Shown here one piece after another: positions 1 through 10,600 of a stretch of 30,289 nucleotides of DNA. Both the position numbers and the translations under genes were made by a program. The DNA is from Coemansia sp. RSA 1804 (Eukaryota > Kickxellomycota > Kickxellomycetes > Kickxellales > Kickxellaceae), in assembly GCA_027578815.1 (NCBI GenBank), contig JANBTH010000120.1, positions 3,226-33,514 of the forward strand, given 5' to 3'. Within the stretch, counting starts at the first letter, position 1; each line of letters opens with the position of its first letter. The notes beneath the pieces are model-generated. The model saw only the letters and a list, made by a program, of their open reading frames with translations. It made no database searches and was not told the DNA's origin.

Positions 1-1
1 G

Positions 2-2
2 G

Positions 3-43
<41 letters not shown>

Positions 44-44
44 G
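2..44. repeat. (GTT)14 microsatellite
   Basis: Fourteen uninterrupted GTT units plus one further G lie at the very start of the window, so the repeat may continue to the left. No reading frame that could be identified as a gene uses it here. It lies about 300 bases upstream of the AIM24 start codon. Confidence 0.97.
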
Positions 45-351
45 AGAAGGATATAGGGGATACGCACAATCAATGTAGAACTAGAATGCGAGATGAGCGA
101 GGAAAAGGAGAGCGAATCGAAGAGTAGGATTGTTACGGTGTATGCGTTCTAAACCCTGGGCTCTTGGATCAGGGAATAAAAGCAGCGCCAGCCAGATCAC
201 GGGCTTTGATAGTATTTTCATGCCTTTTTCTCCTATTATCGTCAATAGCTTTTTTTTTCGTCTTTTACGAGGGCGCGGTGTCTTCTTTCTTGTAGCTTTT
301 CACTTCCGTCAGCCTCTAGTAGCCTCTATCTTTCTTTAATTCGTAACTACG
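45..351. other. Region upstream of AIM24
   Basis: No gene is visible. The last 120 bases before the AIM24 ATG are rich in T and C on the sense strand (for example a run of T at about 251-258 and TTCTTTCTT around 281-289), which is typical of fungal promoters and 5' leaders. No convincing TATA box is seen. The short open frame at 130-339 has no protein-like character. Confidence 0.5.
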
Positions 352-1638
352 ATGGACAGGGCGATTTGTTCAGTTGGCAAAGGTGCCGCGGCGCCAGGCA
401 CGATGCTACTGCAGCTGGCCCAGACGAGCGCTTCCTTTTCCTCCCCGCCTTGCCGCGCCGGCACTGCGCTGGCGAATCGCCGCGCGCAGCTGAGATTCAA
501 GCACACGGACGGCGATGCAACAAGGGCGGTGGGCGGACTCTCCAGCATATTCAGGGGCGCCCGGGCGCCAGCGCCAGTGGACCCAAGGTTCGAGGTGATA
601 GGCACGAACACGTCGGGCGGCGAAGGGGCTCCGCTTGTGCGGGTGAAAATGCCGCCGTACTCGGTGTTCTACACGCAGGTGGGCCAGACGCTGGGCCAGT
701 CGCGCGGCGCCCGCACACGCGCAACAGCCAGGGGCTCGGCGGCGGTGGCCGCGCTCCGGCCGCTGCTGGGCCGGTCGGCGTTCGTGCAGGAGATCACAAC
801 TGACGCGGCGGCCGCCGATGTGCTGGTGGCGCCGGCCAATCCGGGCGACGTGGTTGTCGTGGCCTCCGATGGCGGATCCGACTACTACGTGCGTCGCAGG
901 TGCGTTTTGGCGCAGACCAAGTTCCTGTCGGTGTCGACGTGGAGCGGACTGGGCGCCGGGTTCAGTCCGCTTGCGTTCGATCGCGTTGGCGGCCGCGGCA
1001 CGTTTGTTCTCAACTCCGTCGGCGGCGGGATCCATCGCCTCGTGCTGGGCGAAGGCGAGGACTATTACGTCGATCCCCGCTTCGTCGTCGCCTGGTCGTC
1101 CACCTTGTCGGTGGCGCCCCAGTCCGGCCGTCCAAAACCGCTCGCTCCCCGCGCCGACGATGCTGTTTCTGCCGGCGCCGGCGCCGGCCAGATGCCCGCG
1201 GCTGACAGGCCGGCCGATACGTACGCTCCCTCGTCCTCGCTGGTATCCAACAACCCGGCCGTGCGCAACAGCGTTGTGTCGCCTGCAAGGTCGCCTGCCG
1301 AGCCGCTGCAGACAATGCGCTACCTGGCGCAGAGCGACAAGAGCGACGCCAAGGACCAACGCTCGGCTGCTGCCAAGCTCGCGTCCAGGGCTCTCCAAAC
1401 CACGGTATGGCCGCTCTGGCGGATAACCAAGAACGCCGCCCGTGGTGCCGCCTATGCTTCGGTCAATGCCGTTCGCGTTGGCGGGTGGGCCGCTGCAAAG
1501 ACCACCAAGACGCTGGCCGGCGTACCCGATCTCTACCGCGTGACCGGGCCTGGCGATATCTATGTTGCCACGCGGGTGTCGCCAAGGCCGTGGAGACGCG
1601 CAACCCACGCAGTTGCTGCGAAATCCCAAGCTGAATGA
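352..1638 (+). CDS. AIM24: AIM24-family mitochondrial protein
   Basis: The 428-residue intronless protein has the AIM24 fold: a glycine-rich beta region at about residues 79-255 with FEVIGTN, VKMPPYSVFYTQVGQ, GFSPLAFDRVGGRGTFVLNS and GEDYYVDPRFVVAW. After an insert of roughly 100 residues of low-complexity Ala/Pro/Ser sequence comes the closing AIM24 block (about 393-411), with LYRVTGPGDIYVATR. In yeast Aim24 is a mitochondrial inner-membrane protein linked to cristae/MICOS organisation. The N-terminus lacks acidic residues and has spaced Arg, fitting a presequence. Translation could start at residue 1 or at Met18 (position 403), which opens a cleaner presequence. The codons are strikingly G/C-ending compared with the other genes here, so long open frames appear on the opposite strand; these are shadows. 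The gene converges on the epsin gene. The family call is firm; exact function in this organism is inferred. Confidence 0.92.
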   Translation: MDRAICSVGKGAAAPGTMLLQLAQTSASFSSPPCRAGTALANRRAQLRFKHTDGDATRAVGGLSSIFRGARAPAPVDPRFEVIGTNTSGGEGAPLVRVKMPPYSVFYTQVGQTLGQSRGARTRATARGSAAVAALRPLLGRSAFVQEITTDAAAADVLVAPANPGDVVVVASDGGSDYYVRRRCVLAQTKFLSVSTWSGLGAGFSPLAFDRVGGRGTFVLNSVGGGIHRLVLGEGEDYYVDPRFVVAWSSTLSVAPQSGRPKPLAPRADDAVSAGAGAGQMPAADRPADTYAPSSSLVSNNPAVRNSVVSPARSPAEPLQTMRYLAQSDKSDAKDQRSAAAKLASRALQTTVWPLWRITKNAARGAAYASVNAVRVGGWAAAKTTKTLAGVPDLYRVTGPGDIYVATRVSPRPWRRATHAVAAKSQAE

Positions 1639-1641
1639 AAA

Positions 1642-1647
1642 AATAAA
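1642..1647 (+). terminator. Putative poly(A) signal of AIM24
   Basis: AATAAA begins 4 bases after the TGA stop codon. It matches the canonical hexamer, but this is unusually close to the stop, so the true cleavage signal could lie further downstream. Confidence 0.35.
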
Positions 1648-1916
1648 GTCACGCAACCTGCCATCTCATCTTTGCCTGCGCCAAAATCTGTAGAATGGGA
1701 GGATCATATTCGGTTTCAGACCCACTAGATCTCTAATGAATGGAATTCTTCTACTAATGGCTTGGGATGGGGGTTTTCACATCAAAAATATAATACTTTA
1801 ACCGAGAAAATTAAGCACACAAGTGTGGTTGGAAAATGTTGAAAATGAAAATAAAAGTACTAGAAAAGATAATAAAAAACAACCAACAAGTATCTAGTTC
1901 CATGTTGGCAGCTCTT

Positions 1917-1922
1917 TTTATT
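1917..1922 (-). terminator. Putative poly(A) signal of the epsin gene
   Basis: AATAAA on the minus strand lies about 50 bases beyond the epsin stop codon, a typical distance for a fungal 3' end signal. Confidence 0.45.
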
Positions 1923-1970
1923 ATTGCGGACTGGATCCCCCCCACCTCAAGAAACAGAAAAGGGGGGCTA

Positions 1971-4803
1971 TCACAGTCCAAAGAGATCTGTCTGGTTGTT
2001 GTTTCCGGCGGTGTTGGTGTTCTGGGCAAACGGATTGATCTGCTGCTGCTGCTGTTGATGTTGCTGTTGCTGCTGGAATTGCTGGTGCTGGGCGTTCTGG
2101 TGCATCACCATTGACTGCTGTGGTTGCGACTGCATTCCTCCTCCTACGAATCCTCCATTACCGGCTCCTCCCATCATCATCGCACTGGGGTTCTGCTGCA
2201 TCTGCTGCTGCTGGTTGAACATAGTGGAGGACGATGTCATCACATTGGAGCTGGCAACACCCGACGCACCAGACATCAGCTGGTTAAGACTGGGCTGGGG
2301 CGTACTGGTGCCGCCCGTCCCCGTCGCAAATGGGTTTCGGCTGGCGTGGCCAAACGACTGGAAGGACGCCGAAGGGGCCAGCGCTGACGGGCTCAGATCA
2401 ACCAGCGACGACGACCCGAACCCGCCCATGCTCGCCACTCCCGGCGTGGCGCTTCCTCCTCCGCCAAACGAAGCGGTCGGTGTCCCCATTGCCTGGCTGC
2501 CACCAAACCCAACAGTACTCGACGACGCGGCACCAAACGGATTGTTGTTACTGTTGCCTCCCGCATTACTGCTTGCCGAGCCCAGCGCAAGACTGGCAAA
2601 CGGATCAATCTTCTCGCTGTTACGCGCAATCTCAGCGAGTCTGGAGTTGGGGTCGTTTGGGTTTGCGCCAAACGGCAGGGCCTTTGCTGCCATGCCACCG
2701 TCAAATGCGCTGCCAAACGTACCCGATGCACCGCCGAACGCACCGGCATTGCCGAATGCGTTACCACTACTACCACCCATTCCACTGCCAAGCCCAGAAG
2801 AGCTCCCGCCCAGGAGATCCATGGTGTTGGCGCCTGTCTGGCCGGTGCCAAACAGGTTGCTGGTGGACGCAGAGGGCGCCGTGGTCGTCTGTCCGAACGG
2901 GTTCTGTGCGCCGGATGTGGTGTCTGTTATGGTGGTTGTGGACATGAATTTATGCGAAACCAGCTGGTTTCCACTCGTGTCAAACGCGCTTGCCGTGTCA
3001 AACATGTTTGTGTTGCCAGCCATCGACACCATAGGCGTGCTGGCTCCCATGGGCATCGACATGTTTGTGTTGTAGTTGGAACCGGCCACGCCGACGCCCA
3101 TTCCGCCAGCACCAGAGCCAAATGCGTTGAAGCCGTTGCCGTTGCCGTTGCCGTTGGCGCTGGCGGTATTCAAACCAAACGGATCAAAGCCAGCGTTTCC
3201 AGATCCCATCTGGTTATTGCCAAACGAAGACATCATGTTGTTGGATGGTAAACCGGCCCCCATTTGATACTGCTGCTGCTGTTGGGAGAAGCTGTTGGTG
3301 CTAGCCGACATCATTCCAATATTGTTGATATTGCTGCCTGGGCCAGAGCCAGCTGACGCAGCACCAGCATGGTCGTCGTCAAAGCTTCCAAGGAGGTCGA
3401 CCTCGGCAGCAGACACGGTGGTGGCATTCTTAATGGCAGCAGACTCGCTCCGGGACAACCGCTTGTCGCTCTCCTCCTTCTCCTTGGCCTCCCGCGCACT
3501 TGCCTCGATGGCCTTCTTCAGCGCCGCGTCCTCATCATAGTCTCTCGGAACCTTCTTTGACGCCGTCGTGCGTCTGCTCTCAGCGATGGCCATCCGCATC
3601 TCGTTGTCGTCATCCCCGTAGCGGTTGGGCACGTTGGCCATGCTCCCGCTGCGCCCATGCCCCGCACGTCTATCGATTCTGGAGCTGCCGCCGTATGGAA
3701 TGCGACTGCTGCTGCTGGCATACCCATTGTTGTATCCACCCATCGGAGACCCAAACCCCATATCCATGCGTCCGCCCGCGCCATCCGCCTTACGCGCCTC
3801 CTTTATGTTTTCGCGGTTCGACAGGAGCGCCGTTAACTCCTTTGCCTTGTCGCGTACATTCTGGCCCCGATCATACCCGCTGTCGTCGATGTGCTGGAAC
3901 TCGCAGAGCGTTCTCACGACAAACAGGTTGTCTATCGCGTACTCTACAACGTAGGGCGACCCCGAAACTACTAGAAACCGGAGCACTACGAGCGATTTGA
4001 AAACATGCCGCCAGTATTTCCCTTTGTCGTTCATGCGTTTGTCGATGATCTCCATAATGCCCAGAAAGTCCGCCCTACTCATGATTAGTTGTTATCATGC
4101 ATCCCCCATCACCAAGAAGAGATAAGAAAATAAAAACCACCCACCATGGATGGAAACCAACAGGTACACGATAATAAACAAGGAAATGTTAGTGGTATCT
4201 GTCAACGAGCCATGCCAATAATAAAAATAGAGAAAGAAATAAGAGGGCAGCATCCCTGCCAAGAAAGCCCTAAAGGCACAAAAGAGAGAAGGGAACAAGA
4301 AAACACCCCTTCTCCTTATTCTTCTTGCCAAAGACGGGAGCGCTTAGCGAGTTCATACAAAGAGCTTGGCTCCTCCCTTTGTTTCAAGCATTGACGAATG
4401 CGTTTTGTTTTTTTTGGCTAGTAGAATAGCATAAGAGCATAAAGTGTTTGGACACTAAATGCCCGCTCTCCCTATTTTCTTCCCAGGCATTAGAGAATAA
4501 GAACGGGGGAGAGCCAAGAGAAATAACAATAAAGCAACTTACTCGTTGTATGTGGCCTGCGCAAGCTCGCTCATAAGAAAGGAAGAGGGAGTCGACAGGT
4601 CATTTGAGGTTGCCTCGCGTGCCTTCATCTGCATGGGCGAGTAGCCCTTTGTGTAATTCTTCCTACAGAGCGCAAAATTAGAGCAGTTTATCCCTTGTTC
4701 ACGATTAGCAATATTTGCAATGTCTTCTTCATTTCTCTCGCAAAAGCAAGTAGGGAAATACGGGGGGAACTTACACAGTGCGAAGAACTCCTTTTGCCGA
4801 CAT
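1971..4803 (-). CDS. ENT1: Epsin (ENTH-domain endocytic adaptor), three exons
   Basis: Spliced product of 750 residues; exons 4803-4775, 4662-4543 and 4074-1971. The small first exon (MSAKGVLRT plus GT of a Val codon) joins in frame to KNYTKGYSPMQMKAREATSND and then to ADFLGIMEIIDKRMNDKGK, rebuilding a complete ENTH domain (about residues 10-140) that binds PtdIns(4,5)P2 at the plasma membrane. Two ubiquitin-interacting motifs follow (NEMRMAIAESRR near 207-218, DEDAALKKAIEASAREAKEK near 230-249). A long Gly/Ser/Asn/Gln-rich tail carries four NPF motifs for EH-domain partners, two DPF motifs, LLGSFDDD-type clathrin-box-like sites and a C-terminal DLFGL. This is the full epsin architecture of yeast Ent1/Ent2. 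The tail is encoded partly by CAG/CAA repeats (about 2038-2100). The Met at 4082 is not the start, since it lies in intron 2. Ent1 versus Ent2 identity cannot be decided. Confidence 0.95.
4075..4542 (-). other. Epsin intron 2 (468 bases)
   Basis: Donor GTAAGT follows ACATACAACGA; acceptor TAG precedes GGCGGACTTTC; an ACTAAT branch-like site lies just upstream of the acceptor. Splicing restores a Glu codon split 2+1 and the continuous ENTH sequence ATYNEADFLGIMEI. It is much longer than intron 1 of the same gene. No RNA gene or open frame is recognised inside. Confidence 0.93.
4663..4774 (-). other. Epsin intron 1 (112 bases)
   Basis: Donor GTAAGT follows CTTCGCACTGT and acceptor CTGTAG precedes GAAGAATTAC. 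Splicing rebuilds LRTVKNYTKGY with a Val codon split 2+1, as expected at the start of an ENTH domain. Confidence 0.92.
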
Positions 4804-4879
4804 TCTGATAGATTAGAAATAAAGCACACACACAGCCGCCCTCCCGTGTGTCCTGTACGATATGAAAGAAAAGAAAAAG

Positions 4880-4903
4880 AATAAGAATAAGAATAAGAAT
4901 AAG
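4880..4903. repeat. (AATAAG)4 short tandem repeat
   Basis: Four exact AATAAG units lie in the epsin upstream region, within the purine-rich tract, 77 bases upstream of the start codon. Confidence 0.9.
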
Positions 4904-5515
4904 CAAGTTACGCCCTATTACTCCAGCTACTAGATATAATAAAGTGTATCCTGTTAATCGCTTGCAAGAAAGAAAGAAAAAAGGGAAGAAAAGACCAGGA
5001 AAAAAGATACTGATGCTGAAAGTGTGAGAATGTTTTAAAAGGAGTACAAGTTTCAGAGAGTGAACGAGCGAGTGAGAGTGTGAAAAGAAAAGGAAAAAAG
5101 GGGGGATGAAGTGAAAATGAGAAAAAATGGAGTGAGACGAAAACACACAACAAACGGGAGCCCAGGTTTTGGGAATAGCCTTAGCGGAATAAAAAAAAGA
5201 TAGAAAAGTCAAGGCAAAATATGAAGCCGTCATACAGGGCAAGCCGAATAGACAGAGCAAAACTGGTTAACCTTTATTCTGCTTGGTCTGAGTCTGCTTC
5301 TTCCTCTCCTCTCTCTCCAGTCACAAATGAATGAAAAGAGAAAGTCTGGTTATTTTGTTTAGAAAATAAAAAGGAGAAAAGCCAAAAAGGAATGCGTGGA
5401 TGACACTTGAAGAACAAGAAGCATTCAATAAACCAGCTCTTTCTCCTTTCTTCTTAGTATTTGTCCTGCATGTACTCGGATCTTTACGGGTCAGCCCAGC
5501 ATGGCGGACAAGGAA

Positions 5516-5545
5516 ACTAACTAACTAACTAGCTAACCAACTAAC
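5516..5545. repeat. Imperfect (AACT)n tandem repeat
   Basis: Four AACT units are followed by degenerate copies (AGCT, AACC, AACT). It lies between epsin and ATG17 and no function is apparent. Confidence 0.85.
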
Positions 5546-5695
5546 AGAGGAAGAAAACAACAACACACATCTCTGCCACGTGGCTGGCAAGCCCAAGCTC
5601 TATTCATGCATGGAGCCAAGCCATGTTCTATGAAGCGCCGCCCCTTTTTTCAGGGCCAGCTTGTCTGTGTGCATTCCTTTCCTTATTTCTTCTCG

Positions 5696-7227
5696 CTAGC
5701 TGGGCGGCACAGAGTCCTCGACAACAACCATTGCGCTAGCGCGCTTGGAGTACCCGGTCTCGTGCGACTGCAGCAACGGCATCCGCGCAACGTCACCGGC
5801 CTCGTCAACGGAGAAGTAAGGCGGCGGGTCCTGGATAAACGGACACAGATCGCTCGGCAGAAACGGACCGGCTCGATCAACAAACTCGGCTCGCGCACGC
5901 ACCTCATTCATATACATGGCCTCCAACCGCGCACGCATATCCTCAATCTCGGTCTGGTGGAGCCGCTGCACCATTCGCCGTCTCTGCATCTCCTCGATCA
6001 GACTATCGTATGCGCTGTGGAAGCTCCGGTACCACGAGATCAGGCCCCAAGTGTCGTTGAGCGCAGCCTCAGCCTCGCCCACAACGTCCTCCAAACGCCT
6101 GTGCGACTCGGTTGCCGTTTGCGTGAAATTGCTGGCCACCTCGGCTACGCTTGTCACCACCTCAAACCGCCGCTTGTTGTCGTCAAAGAACGCAGTGTAC
6201 TGCAGGAACCGCACATTGATCTCCTCTGCGCGCTGCTGAACCGTCTCCAGTATCGCATGCAGCTCCTCCACAATCGCCGGGATCTCCTCCGTGTCCCGCA
6301 AAAGCACATTGTAGTCGTCCATGCTCAGAACGCTCTCGCCATCGGCCTCCAGATCGCGGATCGTGTCGCGTAGCTGGTCGCAGTGTCTTTCCACCGATGC
6401 GAGATCCTGCTCCATGTCGGTGACTGCGCTGCGGGACTCTTCCACAAGCCGACCGATATCCCGCACCCCGGCCCACGTGACGCTGATATCCTCGGGCGCC
6501 GGGATCTCGATCCTGTCCATCCGCTCAAGCGCACTCCTGCACAGCTCTCTGGTTTCATCCGTGGCCTCTTGGAGCAGAAGACCCACACATTCCCGTGTCC
6601 GTGCTTCCACTGAGCTGACGGCATCCTGGTCAATATGGTCATACAGCGTGTGCTTCTTTTTCGCATTCTTCTGCTTTTCGATTGATCCTGCCTCTATGTT
6701 TCCTCCGGTTACGCTGGCGCTTGCCAAGTACTGGCTGTGTAGTTCCTTTTCTGCAACCTCCCGACTCTTTAACAGCTCGATCACCATGGCCATCTCTCGC
6801 TCAAACTCATCGGCCCTTTGTTTCCGTTCATCCACCGTGCTTTCTATCTCGTCCAGATACTGTTTGAGCTTGTCCTTGATTCTCTTGCAGACCTACCACG
6901 AGCTTCATTTCCATTTTTATTTTCATTTCCATTCATCCAGCCTATTAGAACTCATTCCATTGGCATCTACATAAAGCCGGTTGTTTGTTATTCTTATCCC
7001 GTGTAACTATCTTTGCCAAGATAGTTTGTATGTGTGGTACTTGCCTGTAACTGTGTCTGGTTGTCTGCTATTAGAAACGAAAGCTTTGGATGCATATCGT
7101 ATATCTGTTTGTAATCGCCGTAGCTCCGGTCCAACGCATGTCTTGCCTTCCGTATTGCCTCCTTTGCACGATGTGCTCCCTGGATGGAGGGCTCCGACAG
7201 CCTTGTCAGCTTCTCAAGGGTCGCCAT
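5696..7227 (-). CDS. ATG17: Autophagy scaffold protein Atg17, two exons
   Basis: Spliced product of 459 residues; exons 7227-7045 and 6892-5696. The protein is almost entirely helical/coiled coil. It has Atg17 landmarks: an N-terminal helix ending HPKLSFLIADNQTQLQ (residues 46-61), the block LLRDTEEIPAIVEELHAILE, the segment WYRSFHSAYDSLIEEMQRRR, and the C-terminal signature FLPSDLCPFIQDPPPYF (about 404-420). In fungi Atg17 dimerises into an S-shaped scaffold with Atg29-Atg31 and recruits Atg1-Atg13 to the phagophore assembly site during starvation. The Met at 7227 is preferred because it gives the usual distance (about 50 residues) to the SFLI helix, and no usable upstream ATG lies in the next 230 bases. 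An acceptor-like TTTGCAAG at 7243 suggests the 5' leader may be spliced. The intron appears to be GC-AG. The gene is in tandem with PMA1 upstream. Confidence 0.9.
6893..7044 (-). other. ATG17 intron with GC-AG boundaries (152 bases)
   Basis: The exon ends TTACAG, followed by GCAAGT, the consensus GC-type donor. The acceptor GGTAG precedes GTCTGCAAGAG. Joining is in phase 0 and yields NQTQLQ followed by VCKRIKDKLKQYLDEIE, a continuous helix. No GT donor at this point gives an equally good junction. Confidence 0.75.
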
Positions 7228-7612
7228 TATTTCATCCACCCCCTTGCAAATTTGGTGAACAACTAGTATTAGTAGCAGTATCAAGATCAACTAGCTTGAA
7301 ATAGAAAGGAAAAGAGTGTTATTAATGAGGAATGCAATAAAAGTAGAAATAAAGAAAACGAAAGAGTGGATAACAACAGCGACAAAGAAAGAAAGCTAGG
7401 TTATTATTTTTAAACCGACAAAAGCGGCTCTTTTTATTTTGTTAAATTCTACAACTCCATGCCAGAAACTTTTGTCTGCATGCGTTGTGCATACATGGCT
7501 TATGGCAAAAAATCATCACCGCTGCAGAGAATGTAATGGTGTTCTAGTTGTAAAAAGATGTGTAATTATTAAAAAGAAACTCGAAATAAGAAAGAAAGCA
7601 AAGACACTAATA
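7228..7612. other. Spacer between ATG17 start and PMA1 stop
   Basis: A 385-base AT-rich spacer in tandem orientation. On the minus strand it holds the PMA1 3' untranslated region (an AATAAA lies at 7434-7439) and then the ATG17 leader. A TACTAAT-like branch site (around 7260-7270) with acceptor TTTGCAAG ending at 7243 looks like the 3' end of a 5'-leader intron of ATG17; its donor is not identified. Confidence 0.5.
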
Positions 7613-10600
7613 CTAATTGTTTGTAAGCACACGCGAAGCAGCCTGAGCCTGAGTGCTCTGCAGACGACGCAACTCGGTATTGTCCATATTAAGGCGTTTT
7701 CCGGTCTTCGTAATCATATGCTTGACACGAGCACCAAAGTTACGACGATGCGAGACGTGGTCATGCATATTGGGAGCATAGTACGAGGCACCGCGGGAGG
7801 GAATCGTGGAGATACGAGTGACGTTCTGCGCGGCCTCCACTGACATGCGGGTGCGTTGGCGGGCAAGCTCGACCTGGTCGCTCGAGACTGGCATGCCGGG
7901 AGCCGGCGGGTTGCTGGCGGCTGCAAAGCGCCGGATAATGCCAGCCATGCCGAACTTGATGAAATCGAGAGGAACGAACCAAACAATGTCCCAGATCCAG
8001 ACAGCGCCAGCCCAGTGCCATCCGGCGGACCTGATCTCGGTGAATCCCCAGCTCGCGTACACCGTGATGATGGTGGCAACAAACTGGGCGAGAACAAAGG
8101 CGCACATCAGGAACACCGACGGCCGCTCCATGAAGAAGAAGCCCTGTGCGCGAGTCACAAAGATAAGCGCCTGCGACAGGATCGATACTTGCAGGTAGAT
8201 GACCGAGTGGAAGCTAAAGTCGTTGTGGTTGGAGAAGGCCTTGCATCCATGGCGCTGGAAGAAGTTGGACTTGTCGATCACGATGAAGAAGATAAGCGTA
8301 GACAGCGTCAGATAGCAACCGTAGACGATGGCGTAGGAGAAGATCTCCTTGAGGTTCCAAGCGTTCGGGTGCTTTGACGGGCTAACACGATCGGTGGAAA
8401 TGGTCATCATCGTGCCGTCGTTGATGAAGGCGAGAATCAGAACAAGGAACGGAGGGAAGTCGAACTTGAAGGCAAACACGAGAATCGAGAATGTCGTGAC
8501 AATGCGGATGGTGACCGAGCACGTGTAGATGGCGTAGTTGCGCATGCGCTGGAAGATAATGCGCGAGTGGATGAAGGCCTCGATAATCGTCGACAGACCA
8601 GCCTCAGTAAGCACAATATCTGCCGCAGAGCGCGCAGCATCCGACGCATCAGCCACGGCAACACCGACGTTGGCCTTGGCCAGCGCTGGCGCATCGTTGA
8701 CACCGTCACCAGTCATTGCAACCAGGTGACCCAGGTTCTGCAGCCGCTCGACAATCTCGTACTTGTGCTCAGGGTACACGCCAGCAAATCCGTCGGCGCG
8801 CAGAACAAGCTCGTCAACAGAGTTGGCGATGCCCTGCAGCTCCTCAGGCTTGTTCAGAATCGATGCCTTGTACATGGTGTCACCCATGCCCAGTTCGCGA
8901 CCGGTCTCCTTTGCAATAGCCAGCTGATCACCAGTGATCATCTTGACGTGGACGCCAAGAGTGATGGCGCGGTCGATGGTTTCCTTCGTATCGTGACGCG
9001 GAGGATCGAAGATCGGAAGCAGACCAACCAGACGGAATCCCGATCCCTCACCCTCAATGTCGCCAGACGGCACGCTCTCCTCAGCAACAGCCAGCGCGCG
9101 GAGTCCGCGCACCGCAAACTCGTCGACATCAGCATGCAGCTGACGCTCGACATCGGGCGTCATGTCGCGTGTGCACAGTTCGAGGATAATCTGGCTCATG
9201 CCCTTGGTGACGCGGTGCACGGTACCGTCAGAGTGGCGGCGGTACGTTGCCTGCGTGCGCTTGTCAACCGGGTTGAACGGAATAAAGTCCAGAAGATCGA
9301 TACCGTCGCGGGCCATCGAAGGGTTCGGCAGGGACCCAACAACAGACTTGTCAATCGCATCAGGGTTCTCCGTGCGCGACGCGTACGCCGAGAACAGCAG
9401 AATGTCGTCGATAGAAATGTCAGAGTACTGCTTCACTGCATCGGTCTTGATGGTGAGCTCGTTCAGGGTAAGAGTTCCGGTCTTGTCCGAGCAAAGAATC
9501 GTCACACCGGCAAGCTCCTCAATGGCCGACATGCGCGTGACAATGGCCTTGTGCTCAGCAAGCTGCTTGGCACCAATCGCAAGCGTCACAGACAGCACCG
9601 TTGGCATCGCAATGGGGATTCCGCCAATCAGCAACACAAGCAGGTTGTTCATACCACGCCGGTACCTGTATCTGAATCCAGGGTACATGACAAAGATCTC
9701 GGCAACCAGGAAGATGGCAATCGAGCAAATGCAGAAGTTACCGATCTTGGCCAGAACCTGCTGCAGATGGCCCATGCCCTCGTTGGCGCTGGCCACAAGC
9801 GACGCTGCACGACCAAAGAACGTGTTCAATCCGGTTCCAATCACAACAGCCTCGGCCTCGCCCTGCTTGACGGTGGATCCTGAGAAGACCTCATCGCCGG
9901 GCTCCTTGCCAACAGGAAGCGACTCACCAGTCAGCGCTGCCTGATCGATCTTGACGTTGTTGGAAATAATCATACGCGAGTCAGCAGGAATGACATCACC
10001 GATGCCAATGGAGATGACATCGCCAGGAACAAGGTTTGCTGCCTCCATTGTCTCCCACTTGCCGTCGCGCTTGACCTTGCATTGAGGAGCAAGTGCCGCC
10101 ATCAGGGCCTCCACGGCCTTTCCGGCACCGCGCTCCTCGTAGAATCCGATGCACGAGTTGATGAACAGAAGAAGAATGATACCGATAAAGTCTTGCCAAT
10201 CTGGGGCCATTCCCTGTCCGTTACTCAGCACAATAGCGACCAGCGCCGCTGCCTCCATAACCCACGAAAGCGGATTCCACATGAAGGAAAGGAACATGAA
10301 AAGCGGGTTGACCTTCTTTTCAGGAAGCCTGTTTTGTCCAAACTACAAACCGATGATATGAAAAAGAAAAGTACATTAAGATGTTCTAGTTAGTAATACA
10401 GTTATACAAATCATTGCTGCTGTTTTTGTGCCAGGTCGTCCGGCTCAAGATCTGCGGTTGCCGATATTAATGATTCTGAAACAGAGGCAACTCCCCAGCC
10501 CCTTTTTAGCCCTTATATTCTTCATGCTGATCACTCTGTAGAAAACCATCTCTCCCTTAAAAACGCATGCTTTTCTTTTGCCAGCAGCAGCAGCAGCAAG

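Larger units (their letters stand above)
1639..1970. other. Convergent 3' spacer between AIM24 and epsin
   Basis: This 332-base AT-rich spacer holds the 3' untranslated regions of two convergent genes. Poly(A)-like hexamers occur close behind each stop codon. No coding frame with protein character is visible. Confidence 0.7.
4804..5695. other. Spacer between epsin start and ATG17 stop
   Basis: About 890 bases without a recognisable gene. The plus strand is strongly purine-rich over roughly 4860-5430, so the epsin sense strand is CT-rich here, consistent with its promoter and 5' leader. The 190-codon minus-strand open frame across it is Phe/Leu/Ser-rich because of the CT tracts and overlaps the first epsin exon in another frame. 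The ATG17 3' untranslated region lies at the right end. Confidence 0.6.

Noticed and set aside
406..1656. 416-codon open frame on the minus strand
   Set aside because: Exactly antisense to AIM24; Arg/Gly/Ala-rich translation caused by the GC-rich third positions of the real gene, with no domain.
2215..3075. 286-codon plus-strand open frame
   Set aside because: Antisense to the epsin tail; Pro/Leu-rich product is the shadow of Gly/Asn/Gln-rich coding.
1971..4082. Epsin starting at the Met encoded at 4082
   Set aside because: That Met lies within intron 2. It would remove the first third of the ENTH domain, which is restored by two short upstream exons.
4688..5260. 190-codon minus-strand hydrophobic frame
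   Set aside because: Translation of CT-rich leader sequence; overlaps the first epsin exon and intron in a different frame, no domain.
8567..9883. 438-codon plus-strand open frame
   Set aside because: Antisense to PMA1; no recognisable protein features.
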